DNA of 64,000 nucleotides from Sinorhizobium shofinae (GCA_001704765.1 MBFK01000065.1:1-64000); one strand, 5' to 3'; shown: positions 9,452 through 18,948, counted from the first letter of the stretch. Numbers and translations are program-made. The notes: a model not told the origin generated them from the sequence alone.

Positions 9452-9886
9452 CTACGGTCGCATGAAGGTCTGAATCTCTTCGGGAAAGACGTTTCCGTCC
9501 TTGTTAGCGTCCACTCTGTCAAAGATCCGCTTGTGAATGGCCGACACTTCCTCAAACGAAAGGCCGCCGTCTCCGTTCGCGTCGGCAATGGCGAACATGA
9601 TTTTCATCATGTGTCCGCGCATAGGCATCATCGGCATCCCGCCCATCATACCTTGGCCCGTCATACCCTGGCCCATCATGCCTGGACCCATCATGCCACC
9701 TGGCATCATGCCGGATTGCCCGCCCTCACCAGCCTTCCCTTCAGCCCCGGAAGGCGGTGCCGCCTGCGTGGGCGTCCCATCAGGATGGTGCGGATCAACG
9801 GCGGTCGTTTGCGCGGCAGAGCCGGCGGCAACTATAGCGAAAAGAGCGGTAAGTGCGGCTGGACGCAGCCATGCAGTCATCCTCAT
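9452..9886 (-). CDS. Exported Met-rich EF-hand calcium-binding protein
   Basis: This 144-residue protein has a signal peptide (LRPAALTALFAIVAAGSAAQ), a Met/Gly-rich middle made of GMM repeats (about 59-90), and two EF-hand loops near the C-terminus: DANGDGGLSFEE and DANKDGNVFPEE. The loops should bind Ca2+. The Met-rich tract could bind Cu+ or Ag+, which would fit the copper-chaperone remnant next door; this is inference. A ribosome site (AGGAG) precedes the ATG. A FixK-like box lies about 117 bp upstream. Confidence 0.8.
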   Translation of the reverse strand: MRMTAWLRPAALTALFAIVAAGSAAQTTAVDPHHPDGTPTQAAPPSGAEGKAGEGGQSGMMPGGMMGPGMMGQGMTGQGMMGGMPMMPMRGHMMKIMFAIADANGDGGLSFEEVSAIHKRIFDRVDANKDGNVFPEEIQTFMRP

Positions 9887-10301
9887 GGAATACTCCTTCC
9901 TCAGCGCTGTCTAGAGACCTCAAACCCACCAGCGGCTTCGCTGCAGGTGGACGACCGGAAGCCGACCGCGGATCATTATAGGCAGAGGACAGCACCGCGA
10001 ATTTGCGCCGGATCAATTGCTTGGAAATATTCGAATTGCGACCCTGAGCTTCGGGTGCGCAGCCCGCCCGATTCATCATCGCGACGGCGATCTGAACGGC
10101 TAATAGACTCATTGACATCGTCCACATCCGGCCGAGCACGATCCCGAGCAGTGAGCATGGACCGCTATTGGTTGGAAGCCGGTAGCGCAACGTTGCGACG
10201 GACGGACGCACTTCATCCCAGCCTTGGATCGCTACAAGGATAAATTTCTCGCAAGCGACTTGACCTGCCATCGTTGGAAGCCCCACCTTATGGCAGTGAG
10301 A
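9887..10301. other. Intergenic region with a FixK-like box, no gene
   Basis: About 415 bases between the EF-hand gene and the copper-chaperone remnant. Open frames here lack any recognisable domain or ribosome site. The only feature seen is the box at 10003-10016. Confidence 0.5.
10003..10016. promoter_or_regulatory. FixK-like box TTGCGCCGGATCAA
   Basis: It fits TTG(A/C)-N6-TCAA and differs by one base from the site before nia (4609-4622). It lies upstream of the minus-strand EF-hand gene. Confidence 0.4.
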
Positions 10302-10477
10302 TCAACCGGCTTCCGACGCATCTAACCGTAGCCCTCATGACCTGCGGCCACTGCGTCAGGGCCGTGGAAAAGGCGGTGAAATCAGTCGATCCGAATGCCA
10401 AGGTCGCCGTCGACCTTCAAATCCGAGACCGCCTCTACCGATTCCGAGCTGGGCTCCGAAAAGGCACCCTAACGCTT
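10302..10477 (+). pseudogene. Broken CopZ-like heavy-metal-associated domain
   Basis: The frame reads VALMTCGHCVRAVEKAVKSVDPNAKVAVDL, a classic HMA copper-chaperone start with the CxxC metal site. After VDL at about 10416 a one-base shift moves the expected continuation (KSETASTDSELGSEKA) into another frame, where it stops at once. An intact protein would be about 65-70 residues. No good start codon or ribosome site is seen. Confidence 0.65.
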
Positions 10478-10636
10478 TTGTTGGAATCGTGGGCCATCTC
10501 CGTTCGTGAGAATATCTGCAACTGGGTCCGGATGGCGCGCGACGACCTGAGACCCAGCGCAAGCACGGGCGAAAGTAAAGAATAAATCTGTGACTGCCCG
10601 AAGGCGTTCGGATGATGTCCTCACGAGGAGGCGGTC

Positions 10637-10849
10637 ATGAAAACTTCATTCGCATCGGTTCTTCTTTGGGCGAGCATAATGGTGTGTGGCCAAGGCAGCC
10701 AGTACGTGTCCCTACCTGGATATGCCTATAAGACCAATCCGACCTGCAGCCGCACCAAGCCGCCGTCCAAGTTTGACGTTCGCTGCGATTATCCCAGGCT
10801 CGGTTTTCCGGGCTTCACGCCCCCGCCGACTTTCGGAAACGGCTTGTGA
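10637..10849 (+). CDS. Small exported protein of unknown function
   Basis: A 70-residue product behind a strong ribosome site (GAGGAGGCGGTC before ATG). The N-terminus is a signal sequence (TSFASVLLWASIMVCGQG). The mature part has two Cys and many Pro (CSRTKPPSKFDVRCDYPRLG, FTPPPTF), suggesting a small disulfide-bonded periplasmic protein. I do not recognise a family. Confidence 0.55.
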   Translation: MKTSFASVLLWASIMVCGQGSQYVSLPGYAYKTNPTCSRTKPPSKFDVRCDYPRLGFPGFTPPPTFGNGL

Positions 10850-11153
10850 ATGAGGTCACTTGAGATCGCAAGATGGAGCTGGCAGCGCCGGTTGTGAAGC
10901 GCCCTCTTCCGGCTTCACCATATTAATCAAGGCATGACACCTGACCGAGCACGCTATCCCTGACGTGGCAAGCGGCGTGCGCGAGATGAACTTGTCGCAT
11001 ACATCTAAATGGCTCGGCTGTGCATTGTGAGTGCTTTCTTAGGCCACTACGGCCGAGATGAGACATTTACATAAATTTGTAGACAAGCAGGAAAGAGAAT
11101 ATCCATAAAACCGCATTAGACCGATTATCCTGAATGAATCGGGAGCTGGATGC

Positions 11154-11915
11154 ATGCAGAGGGAAGTACCATCCGTGGCGCAGAAGGACTGGCGGGTGGC
11201 ACGCTATGCTCTCGGCGGAATTTTCGGATTCGCCGTCCTTTCCGAGTCGCTCACCTATGTTACCCTCGTTGTCCTTGCCGATCGCCCCTATGTTGCCGCC
11301 GTTGTCGCTACGGCGCTGATTTCATTGTTATTGGGGATCCCATTGATCGTAGTCGCCGCTGTACAGTTTAGGCGCGCCGAACGGCTGCGAAACCAACTTA
11401 ATCATATTGTCGTGCACGATGGTACTACAGGCTGTGTGACAGGCCGCGGGCTCGTACAGCACGTGAACGGACTGGAGCGCCGGCGGCAGCGTTCCGGTGA
11501 CTCGCTCCAGGGCGCACTCATCCATGTGCGTATCAATAATCTTGACGATATTGGCGCCATCTTTGGTCCGCAATGGAATGAAGAGATCTTACAGTTCGTC
11601 GCCTCAACCATCAGCACTTCCGTCCGTCGCGACGACGTCGTAGCACGAACGGGGCCGGCGAGCTTCGACGTGCTACTCACCGGCGCCAGTGAGGCGGATG
11701 CCGATCAGGTCTGCGCACGCCTGACCAAAGCCTTGGCTTCTTCACACTTTGCGGCCGACGGGAAAGCCGTTGATCTCACCCTCAGCCTGGGCGGTGTGCT
11801 GTTCGATGGCGGCATCGATTTGGAGCGGCTGCATCATGCCGCGGCTTCGAAGACCGTTGAAGTGACGGGGACTACTGCCCCGACGGTCGGATTCACACGC
11901 TTGCCATCCGCCTAA
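11154..11915 (+). CDS. Membrane protein with degenerate GGDEF domain
   Basis: This 253-residue protein has two membrane helices (about 20-70) and then a diguanylate-cyclase fold: HDGTTGCVTGRGL, DSLQGALIHVRINNLDDIGAIFG, and the active-site strand, which reads VARTGPASFDVLLTG. The GGDEF signature is replaced by GPASF, so cyclase activity is unlikely; it may act as a signalling or protein-interaction module. The start at 11154 gives a short N-tail before the first helix. It lies directly upstream of the type I secretion genes, which in other bacteria are tied to c-di-GMP control. The link here is inferred from position. Confidence 0.75.
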   Translation: MQREVPSVAQKDWRVARYALGGIFGFAVLSESLTYVTLVVLADRPYVAAVVATALISLLLGIPLIVVAAVQFRRAERLRNQLNHIVVHDGTTGCVTGRGLVQHVNGLERRRQRSGDSLQGALIHVRINNLDDIGAIFGPQWNEEILQFVASTISTSVRRDDVVARTGPASFDVLLTGASEADADQVCARLTKALASSHFAADGKAVDLTLSLGGVLFDGGIDLERLHHAAASKTVEVTGTTAPTVGFTRLPSA

Positions 11916-12116
11916 TTTCATTTCGCATCGCCGCCGTCTGGAGCACCGGCGATCGGATGTTCTATATTTGCAACATGATCGCGAAACTTTGGTAGGGCCG
12001 CGGGCTGGCGTAGATTCGGGAGCCTTCTTTTATTATCAAGGTTTTATTTTAGCGTGGGTTTGAGAGCAATTTTTTCGCCAACTAATTCGGCGAGTATGGG
12101 TTGCGAGGGGGATTAA

Positions 12117-13559
12117 TTGAAGAACAGTAAAATGAAGGGCGGACTGTTTGCCGCTCTGCTCGCATCGGCCGTATTCGTCGGCGGTACAACTCAAGCGATG
12201 ACGTTGCGGGAAGCGCTTCAGATCGCGATGGAATCCAACCCCGAGATCGGACAATCGGTAGAAAATCGCGAGGCGATCGAATTCGAGCTGCGGCAAGCGC
12301 GCGGACTTTACTTGCCGAGTGTCGACCTGGAAGCGTCCACCGGAGCCCGTCATCTCGAGGACGACAGCCGTCGATTGGCGTCCATCGAAAATGACCCCCT
12401 ATACCCGTCGGAAGTTGGCCTGACCGTCACTCAAAAACTCTTCGATGGCGGCGGACGACGGGCTGAGCTGGAACGGCAGGCCGCGCGCGTTGACAGCGCC
12501 TCGTTTCGCGTCCTGGAGCGTTCCGAGACAATCGCACTTCAGATCGTTCGCGAGTATTTCGAGTATATTCTTCAGCAGCAAATAGTCGAAGAGGCGCGCC
12601 GAAATGTCAGCGCGCATCAGGCAATCCGCTCAGACATCAGTTCGCTCATCTCGGGTGGGAGGCTTACCGAAGCCGACCGTCAGCAGGTGGACGAACGATT
12701 GCTTGCTGCAAAGGCGCGTCTGCAGGAAGCGCAGGAGGCGCTGGATACGGTAAAAATCAGCTTTAACCGTCTCGTGGGCCAGCCACTGACCAAGCCGTCC
12801 ATGCCAAAGTCCGTGTCTGCTACGCTGCCGAAGACGCTGGAATCGGCCATCGGCATTGCACGCGCCAATAATCCACGCATCAAGGCGGCCGACGCCGACA
12901 TCAATGTAGCCGACTCTCAGGTAAAGGCGGCGAGATCCAACATGCTGCCTGAGATCGTTGCCGAGGGGCGCGTCCGCTCAGGAGTGGACGTCGACGGCTC
13001 TACCGGTGACACTTGGGATGCCCAAGCACGCGTCGTGGCGAGGTGGAACCTCTATCGCGGCGGCGTCGACATTGCCAACGAGCAGGAACAGATGCGTCGC
13101 GCAAGTGAGCAGCGGCTCGTCTTCCATCAGGCGCATCGCGAAGTAGAGGAAGCGGTACGGATTTCCTGGGAGCGTCGCGCCAGCCAATACGATCTGTCGC
13201 GAACGCTGAAGGCGCAGGCGCAGGTAAACGACCAGTTGGTTTCGTCCTATCGCGAGCAACTCGCAGTTGGCCAACGGTCGCTGCTTGATGTTCTTGGCGC
13301 GCAAAACGCACGCTTCAACGCGAACGTTCTTGCGAAGACGGCACAGTACGCCGCATTGTTCGCCGAGTATCGCCTGCTTGCAGCCACTGGCCAGCTCCTT
13401 TCGGCCATGCAGATCAAGGCGCCGGCTCAGACCGAAGCCTATGCAAGGCAGGAATTCAATGTTTCTGAAGCGCCAGCCACGGAGACTTACCGCCGAGTAC
13501 CTTCCCGCCAGACGAATGACCTGCCGCTCGACCTACTTGCACCGATCCGGCAGAAATGA
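12117..13559 (+). CDS. TolC-family outer-membrane channel of a type I secretion system
   Basis: About 480 residues with a signal peptide (GGLFAALLASAVFVGGTTQAM) and the two-fold repeated helical architecture of TolC-like efflux proteins: TLREALQIAMESNPEI opens the first half, and LESAIGIARANNPRIKAADADI opens the second. ARVVARWNLYRGGVDIANEQ and YREQLAVGQRSLLDVLGAQN are typical strand and helix segments. It would form the outer-membrane exit duct. The TTG at 12117 follows GAGGGG; an ATG at 12132 is the alternative. The ABC exporter follows 34 bp downstream. Confidence 0.9.
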   Translation: MKNSKMKGGLFAALLASAVFVGGTTQAMTLREALQIAMESNPEIGQSVENREAIEFELRQARGLYLPSVDLEASTGARHLEDDSRRLASIENDPLYPSEVGLTVTQKLFDGGGRRAELERQAARVDSASFRVLERSETIALQIVREYFEYILQQQIVEEARRNVSAHQAIRSDISSLISGGRLTEADRQQVDERLLAAKARLQEAQEALDTVKISFNRLVGQPLTKPSMPKSVSATLPKTLESAIGIARANNPRIKAADADINVADSQVKAARSNMLPEIVAEGRVRSGVDVDGSTGDTWDAQARVVARWNLYRGGVDIANEQEQMRRASEQRLVFHQAHREVEEAVRISWERRASQYDLSRTLKAQAQVNDQLVSSYREQLAVGQRSLLDVLGAQNARFNANVLAKTAQYAALFAEYRLLAATGQLLSAMQIKAPAQTEAYARQEFNVSEAPATETYRRVPSRQTNDLPLDLLAPIRQK

Positions 13560-13593
13560 TGGCCTTTCTGAAGGCAGATGATCGGTCCTCGTC

Positions 13594-15762
13594 ATGCAGG
13601 GCGTTGAAACGCAACCCGGCCCGTCTTTGACCGGCTTCACCACGGCGTTCAAGGAGATATGCATCTTCTTGAACCGGCCGTCCTCCGATACTGTTCTTTA
13701 TTCTGATGTTCCCTTCGATGCTCGATCGCCGAGTTTCGAGGAGGTGTCGCGGGTCGCCGCCCGCGTCGGCCTGGAGACAGAAATTGTTTCGCAGCGCGCG
13801 CTCGCAAACAGGGATTTTCTCTTTCCGCTGCTGCTCGTTTTTCGGGATGGTCGCGCCCTGGCAATTTTGGAAGAGGGGTTGGACGGCGCACTCAGTCTTT
13901 CGAATGCGGCGCCGCCGCCCGGCAGCGGAGCTGTCAGGTATTCGGAATTGCATCTTGCGAGCGTCGGCTATGCTGTGTCGTTCTCTGCGACATATTTGAA
14001 CGCGGCGACCGGACCGGGTGTTGGCGAAGCACGCAACATCGACCGCAAGCATTGGTTGACCTCGACAATAAGGCCCTTCTGGCAAGCTTATGCGCAGGTC
14101 GCGGTGGCGGCATTTTTCATAAATGTCCTTGCGTTGGCGGCACCACTGTTCACGATGAACGTTTATGATCGCATTTTGCCCAACAAGGCGATTGCGACGC
14201 TCTGGGTCCTGGCACTTGGCATCAGCGCAGTCATCCTTTTTGATTTCCTGCTGAAAACAGTGCGCGCCGCGCTCATCGACTATGCCGGCCGCAAAGCGGA
14301 CCTGAAGTTATCCTACATGCTGTTTGACAAAATTCTGCATGCGACCCTCGCATCCAGACCACTCTCGACAGGCGAATACGCCAATCGAGCCATGCAGTAC
14401 GAATTTGTGCGCGAGTTCTTCACGTCAAACACGATTAGCACCCTCATCGACAGCCTCTTTGTCTTCGTCTTCATTGCTGCGGTCTATGCGGTCGCCGGAT
14501 GGATTTCTGTTATTCCCACGATTGCCTTCTTCCTGAGTTTGTTCATCGGCTACGTCGCCCAGTACCGGATCGGCAATCGTGTCGCATCCGCATCGAACGA
14601 ATCGGCTCAGCGTCAATCCTTGCTGGTCGAAACCATCAGCGCCATCGAAACGGTGAAGACGCTGCATTCGGAGAAACAACTCCTGCGCCGATGGAACGAA
14701 CTGGCAAAGCACTCAGCGAACACCTCGGAGCAGATAAAGCAAATATCGTCATGGGCCTCGCACGCGACGCAATTCGTGCAGCAGCTCGTCACCGTATGCA
14801 TCGTGGTCGCTGGGGCTTATGAATTTACAAAGGGCAATATCTCTTCCGGCGCCATTATCGCAGCTAGTATGCTGGCGGGGCGTGCTGTAGCGCCCCTCGG
14901 GCAGATAGCCATGACTCTCGCGCGACTTCGCCAGGCGCTGTTGTCGTTGAGAATCCTCAATTCGATTATGGAGCAACCCGAAGACCGTCCAAACACGATC
15001 GGCTTCGTCAACCGGGACATTCGCGAGGGAGGCGTAGCTTTCGCCAATATGGACTTCGCCTATCCCGGAACGGATCACAAGGTCCTGAATGGAATCAGCC
15101 TCACCATCGCAGCCGGCGAGCGCGTCGGCATCATCGGCCGTATTGGTTCGGGAAAAACCACAATCGGGCGCCTTTTGTCAGGACTCTATTCTCCAAGCTC
15201 GGGTCGAATTCTCCTTGACGGCGTTGATATCCGGCAATTGCATCCCTCCGTGGTGCGCTCGGCAGTATCCTTCGTTTCTCAGAATTCCGACCTGTTCTCT
15301 GGCACGGTGAAGGAGAACCTTCTGATGGCCAATCCGACGGCCAGTGACGAGGAGATGATCGCAGCTGCGAAGCTTGCCGGGGTCGACGATTTCGTCTCCT
15401 ACCATCCTCGCGGCTATGACATGCCGGTTGGCGAACGCGGCTCACAGCTTTCTGGAGGACAGCGCCAGGCGGTGGCGATCGCGCGCCTTTTGCTTCGCAA
15501 GCCGAAGATCGTCTTCCTCGACGAACCGTCCGGCGCCATGGACATGGCCAGCGAGCGCGAACTGATCAACAGACTATCCAGAGTATTTGGCCAGGATGTA
15601 ACCGTGTTGATCTCGACCCACCGTCACAGCATGCTACATCTCGTCGATAGACTGTTGGTTCTCGACCGAGGACGTATAGTTGCCGACGGCCCCAAGACGC
15701 AGGTCATTGAACAATTGCAGAAGCGGACGGGTTCGACAGATTCTGCGCGGGGAGCAAGCTAA
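13594..15762 (+). CDS. Type I secretion ABC exporter, LapB/HlyB type
   Basis: A 722-residue fused transporter. It has an N-terminal C39-like domain that lacks the catalytic Cys (so it binds cargo rather than cleaving a leader), a six-helix membrane domain starting near FWQAYAQVAVAAFFINVLAL, and an ATPase domain with Walker A (GRIGSGKTT), signature LSGGQRQ, Walker B (KIVFLDEP) and H-loop (LISTHRH). This is the layout of LapB and related exporters of RTX adhesins. It is flanked by the outer-membrane duct and the adaptor gene, completing the export machine. Confidence 0.93.
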   Translation: MQGVETQPGPSLTGFTTAFKEICIFLNRPSSDTVLYSDVPFDARSPSFEEVSRVAARVGLETEIVSQRALANRDFLFPLLLVFRDGRALAILEEGLDGALSLSNAAPPPGSGAVRYSELHLASVGYAVSFSATYLNAATGPGVGEARNIDRKHWLTSTIRPFWQAYAQVAVAAFFINVLALAAPLFTMNVYDRILPNKAIATLWVLALGISAVILFDFLLKTVRAALIDYAGRKADLKLSYMLFDKILHATLASRPLSTGEYANRAMQYEFVREFFTSNTISTLIDSLFVFVFIAAVYAVAGWISVIPTIAFFLSLFIGYVAQYRIGNRVASASNESAQRQSLLVETISAIETVKTLHSEKQLLRRWNELAKHSANTSEQIKQISSWASHATQFVQQLVTVCIVVAGAYEFTKGNISSGAIIAASMLAGRAVAPLGQIAMTLARLRQALLSLRILNSIMEQPEDRPNTIGFVNRDIREGGVAFANMDFAYPGTDHKVLNGISLTIAAGERVGIIGRIGSGKTTIGRLLSGLYSPSSGRILLDGVDIRQLHPSVVRSAVSFVSQNSDLFSGTVKENLLMANPTASDEEMIAAAKLAGVDDFVSYHPRGYDMPVGERGSQLSGGQRQAVAIARLLLRKPKIVFLDEPSGAMDMASERELINRLSRVFGQDVTVLISTHRHSMLHLVDRLLVLDRGRIVADGPKTQVIEQLQKRTGSTDSARGAS

Positions 15763-15787
15763 TGGTCTCCCCTTGGCTCGCAAGTGA

Positions 15788-17101
15788 ATGCACCAGAATT
15801 TGTGCCGTGAGGGACCCGGCATGAATGACACCCCGCCCTTTGCTGCTCGCGCGGGATTGCTCGTCATTGGGCTCCTGATCACCTCTTTCGTGGCATGGGC
15901 CGCTATCGCTGAAGTCGACGAGATCGCCCGCGGTGAAGGCAAGGTCATTCCGGTGTCGAAGACCCAAATCATCCAGTCGAGCGAGCCTGGCATTGTTCGC
16001 GAGATCGCGGTCCAAGTTGGCCAAGTGGTTCGCCGCGGCGATCTCATCCTGCGGCTGGACGATACGGCCAGCGGCTCGTCACTCGGCGAGCTGGAAGCCA
16101 AGTCACGCTCCTTGCGCGCGCAAGTGGCCCGGCTCGAGCTGGAAGAAACGGGAGCTTATGCTTCGCACTACAAGTGCCCGGCGGACATCGCGCAAGCCGC
16201 GCCTGGTATATGCACCAACGAGGAATTGTTGCTTCATGCAAAGGCCGGCAACTTCAACAACAAGCTCTCAGTCATGCAGTCGCGGCTCGGACAGCGTCAA
16301 AAGGAACTCGCCGAAGCACAGGCCAATATTACACGCCTGACGGAGAGTTTGGATGTAACGCAGCGTGAGCAGGAGCTGCTGGCGCCCATGGCAAAACGCA
16401 AGTTGGTCGCGCAGACGGAACTGTTGCGGGTCGAAAAGGAATTGACCGATATCCGCGGGCAACTAGCGCTTTCGAGGGAAAGCGTCGGAAGGCTGAATGC
16501 CGCCGTCAACGAGGCTGCTTTGCAGGTGACAGAGCTGTCGCTACAGCTGCGACAAGAGGCTTTGGCCGAGAAAACAGAGGCGCTATCGCAGCTCTCCGTC
16601 ATCGAGGAAACGATTCGGGGCGCGAGCAGCCGAGTTGCGAACACTGACATTCGATCTCCGGTCGACGGCATCATCAATACGCTGGATGTCAATACTGTCG
16701 GGGCCTACGTGACGCCCGGCGCGGTAATTGGCGGCGTCGTCCCGACCTCCGAAACGCTTCTCGTCGAGGCGCGCCTTCCTCCCAGGGACGTTGCCTTCGT
16801 GCGTACCGGGCAGCCGGCTCTCATCAAGATTTCGGCCTACGACTTCTCGATTTATGGTGGCCTTGGCGGCGAGGTCGAAACGGTCAGCGCTGACAGCCTG
16901 GTCGATCAAAATACCGGCGAAACCTATTATCTCGTGCGTGTCAAAACCAACACGGCGGCACTTGTTAAGGATGGCAGGGAGTATGCGATCATGCCCGGCA
17001 TGATCGCATCGGTCGACATCATGACCGGCAGGAAGACAATCCTTACCTACCTGATGAAGCCCATCAACAAGGCGCGCGAGGAAGCCCTTCGGGAGCGTTA
17101 G
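15788..17101 (+). CDS. Type I secretion membrane-fusion protein, HlyD/LapC type
   Basis: An inner-membrane adaptor with a single N-terminal helix (AGLLVIGLLITSFVAWAAI), a biotinyl-lipoyl segment (GEGKVIPVSKTQIIQSSEPG), a long coiled coil (about 90-270) and the HlyD C-terminal motif DIRSPVDGIINTL. It bridges the ABC exporter and the TolC duct. The ATG at 15821 follows GGGA and may be the true start, giving 426 residues; the upstream ATG at 15788 gives 437. The next gene begins 3 bp after its stop. Confidence 0.92.
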   Translation: MHQNLCREGPGMNDTPPFAARAGLLVIGLLITSFVAWAAIAEVDEIARGEGKVIPVSKTQIIQSSEPGIVREIAVQVGQVVRRGDLILRLDDTASGSSLGELEAKSRSLRAQVARLELEETGAYASHYKCPADIAQAAPGICTNEELLLHAKAGNFNNKLSVMQSRLGQRQKELAEAQANITRLTESLDVTQREQELLAPMAKRKLVAQTELLRVEKELTDIRGQLALSRESVGRLNAAVNEAALQVTELSLQLRQEALAEKTEALSQLSVIEETIRGASSRVANTDIRSPVDGIINTLDVNTVGAYVTPGAVIGGVVPTSETLLVEARLPPRDVAFVRTGQPALIKISAYDFSIYGGLGGEVETVSADSLVDQNTGETYYLVRVKTNTAALVKDGREYAIMPGMIASVDIMTGRKTILTYLMKPINKAREEALRER

Positions 17102-17104
17102 AGT

Positions 17105-17713
17105 ATGACGGAGCCTTCTACCGCCTCGTCCGCAGAAGAAATGTGGGCACTTAAATTCCGTGTCGTCACGGTCGCCGGACAGAGAAGGGGAATAAAGCTC
17201 GAGGAAATCTACTGGTCGAGCCTCTCCGAACTTGCTGCCCGCAGAGGCTGTAGACTTGCGGATATCATCGCGGAGAGCGACATGGCGCTAACCGGCGAAG
17301 GCAATCTGACCGCCAGACTACGTCTTGTCGCGACAAACTACCTGCGCGAACAGCTGTCGAGCGCCAGAGAGCGCAGCGAACTCTCGCTCATTGCGGGCCA
17401 GGTGCGCGCTTGCCCATCGCCAGCTTTCGCCCTGACGGGAGACAAGCGCATCATTGCTTACAATCCCGCATTCCTGACCTTCGTTCAGTCGCGCTTTTTC
17501 AGGGTTCAGCCCTCTGCGCCGGCACAGAGCCTGCGTCTTTCTTTCGACATCCAGTTTGCCCAGCTGGTAGACCGATTGAAAACTTCTCCCGGTGAACCCC
17601 AGCCGGCAGGTTTTACAATCGGGATCAATGAGCATGTCACTCGTGGTCGGCTGAATGCCGCACTCGCCTCGCTATTCGATCAGGACGTCGTAATCGGCTT
17701 CATCTTGGCATGA
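17105..17713 (+). CDS. Ribbon-helix-helix-domain protein in the secretion operon
   Basis: A 202-residue protein tightly linked (3 bp) to the HlyD gene. Its first 60 residues match the RHH_4 type of DNA-binding fold (FRVVTVAGQRRGIKLEEIYW, then ELAARRGCRLADIIAE). The rest includes PSPAFALTGDKRIIAYNPAF, which looks PAS-like, but no clear ligand site is seen. It may regulate the adhesin locus, possibly by sensing secretion state. This is inference from position and the N-terminal domain. Confidence 0.7.
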   Translation: MTEPSTASSAEEMWALKFRVVTVAGQRRGIKLEEIYWSSLSELAARRGCRLADIIAESDMALTGEGNLTARLRLVATNYLREQLSSARERSELSLIAGQVRACPSPAFALTGDKRIIAYNPAFLTFVQSRFFRVQPSAPAQSLRLSFDIQFAQLVDRLKTSPGEPQPAGFTIGINEHVTRGRLNAALASLFDQDVVIGFILA

Positions 17714-17719
17714 AGGCAC

Positions 17720-17748
17720 GGAAGGGAGTCTATTGAAGCTCCCCTTCC
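17720..17748. terminator. Possible convergent hairpin
   Basis: GGAAGGGAG and CTCCCCTTCC form a stem with one bulged base around a 10-base loop. It lies between the stop of the RHH gene and the end of the protease gene, overlapping the protease stop. There is no T-tract, so intrinsic termination is uncertain. Confidence 0.3.
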
Positions 17749-18635
17749 CCCGGCATGACGTCAAGTGAGGGGGCGGCGGCCGCTGCGATCTTGCTCCCCC
17801 TGGCCTTGATTCCATGGATCCATGTACGTTCGGCGCTGACTGAATACAGAGGTAGGTAGTTAGGCAGGGCAATATCGAGCTTCACTTCGTCGCTCAGGTT
17901 ATCGAGAATGAAGTAGCCCTGGCTGGTCATCACCGAGAGCACTGCATGGTAAAGATTGCGTCGGGTGTCGCGAAGCACGACAATGGACATGGCCTGCGGC
18001 GGCAGTCCAGCCTCTTTCAGGGTCGCCATCTTGAGAATTGCGTAATCTTCGCAGTCACCCTTCCCGCGAATGAGGATCTCGCTGGGGGACGCCCAATGAT
18101 CCTTCGAACCATAGTTCTCTGCGTCTGACTGATAGCGCACAAGCTTATTCACGGTGCGATTGACGCTGTTGAGCTTCTGCTGAAAGCTGCTGCGGACAGA
18201 GCCGTCAATCGAGGCTCCAAGAATTTTCTTCGCCACGCACTCACTCGCTCCTCTGCAATCCTTCAAATTGGCTGCCGCTATTTCGGGAACTACCGCCTTC
18301 CATTTCTGCGCGGCGGGTATGGACGACACGCGGAACGCCACTGACTGGAATACGGCCGAAGCGCTGGACGGCGACGCTGTTTGCCGGCGCGGAGTGGTGG
18401 GAATGACCGCTGCCATCTGTCGCGGCGCAGTTTTAAGGGTCTCCGTTGCCAGCCAGGCATCGATGGCCCCGACTCCAGAAGCAGACGACACCACGGAACT
18501 AATTCTGTCCTGCAATGGATCAAGGTAGACAGCGTCCGCTTGAGCAGCCCAGCCAACAGACGGGAACAGCACGCCAGCGACCAGGATCAATGCTTTCCAT
18601 AGTGCCTTGCCGCGCGCCCAATTTCTCTTACCCAT
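17730..18635 (-). CDS. LapG-like periplasmic transglutaminase-type cysteine protease
   Basis: A 301-residue exported protein (signal LWKALILVAGVLFPSVGWA) of the bacterial transglutaminase-like cysteine protease family. The catalytic triad is visible: C195 in GKGDCEDYAILK, H230 in NLYHAVLSV, and D245 in FILDNLSDE. The DHWASPSEIL segment before the Cys is also typical. LapG enzymes cut LapA-type adhesins after a di-alanine in the retention module and release them from the cell surface. A retention-module adhesin is encoded divergently next door, so it is the likely substrate. Control normally comes from LapD, which is not in this window. Confidence 0.88.
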   Translation of the reverse strand: MGKRNWARGKALWKALILVAGVLFPSVGWAAQADAVYLDPLQDRISSVVSSASGVGAIDAWLATETLKTAPRQMAAVIPTTPRRQTASPSSASAVFQSVAFRVSSIPAAQKWKAVVPEIAAANLKDCRGASECVAKKILGASIDGSVRSSFQQKLNSVNRTVNKLVRYQSDAENYGSKDHWASPSEILIRGKGDCEDYAILKMATLKEAGLPPQAMSIVVLRDTRRNLYHAVLSVMTSQGYFILDNLSDEVKLDIALPNYLPLYSVSAERTWIHGIKARGSKIAAAAAPSLDVMPGEGELQ

Positions 18636-18897
18636 CGCATCACCCCACGGTTGAATGCGGGGACTTTACGATTTAAAAGAAAAACTCCCGTAAATCGGCA
18701 GGGATTACTTATTGCTTCAATGCACAATACGTTTTTCTTAAAATTTTATTCAATTTTATCCTATAAAAGACGACCATTGAATTGCTTTTCTGGAGTATGC
18801 GCCGGTAATTCTTATCTCCCGGCAAGGAACAGCGAGTACCCATGCAGCGTTTTCTGATGGACCGCGGCTGCCAACAGCTTGTTTTATGGCACCGATA

Positions 18898-18911
18898 CAT
18901 ATCTGGATATG
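18898..18911. promoter_or_regulatory. Dyad CATATC-TG-GATATG upstream of the adhesin
   Basis: A perfect inverted repeat with 6-bp arms in the AT-rich 410-bp gap between the protease and adhesin genes. A similar dyad follows 52 bp further on (centre to centre). Candidate operator. Confidence 0.35.
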
Positions 18912-18948
18912 CATATTTTGAGGCAAGATAAAGATTTCTGTAAGTTCG

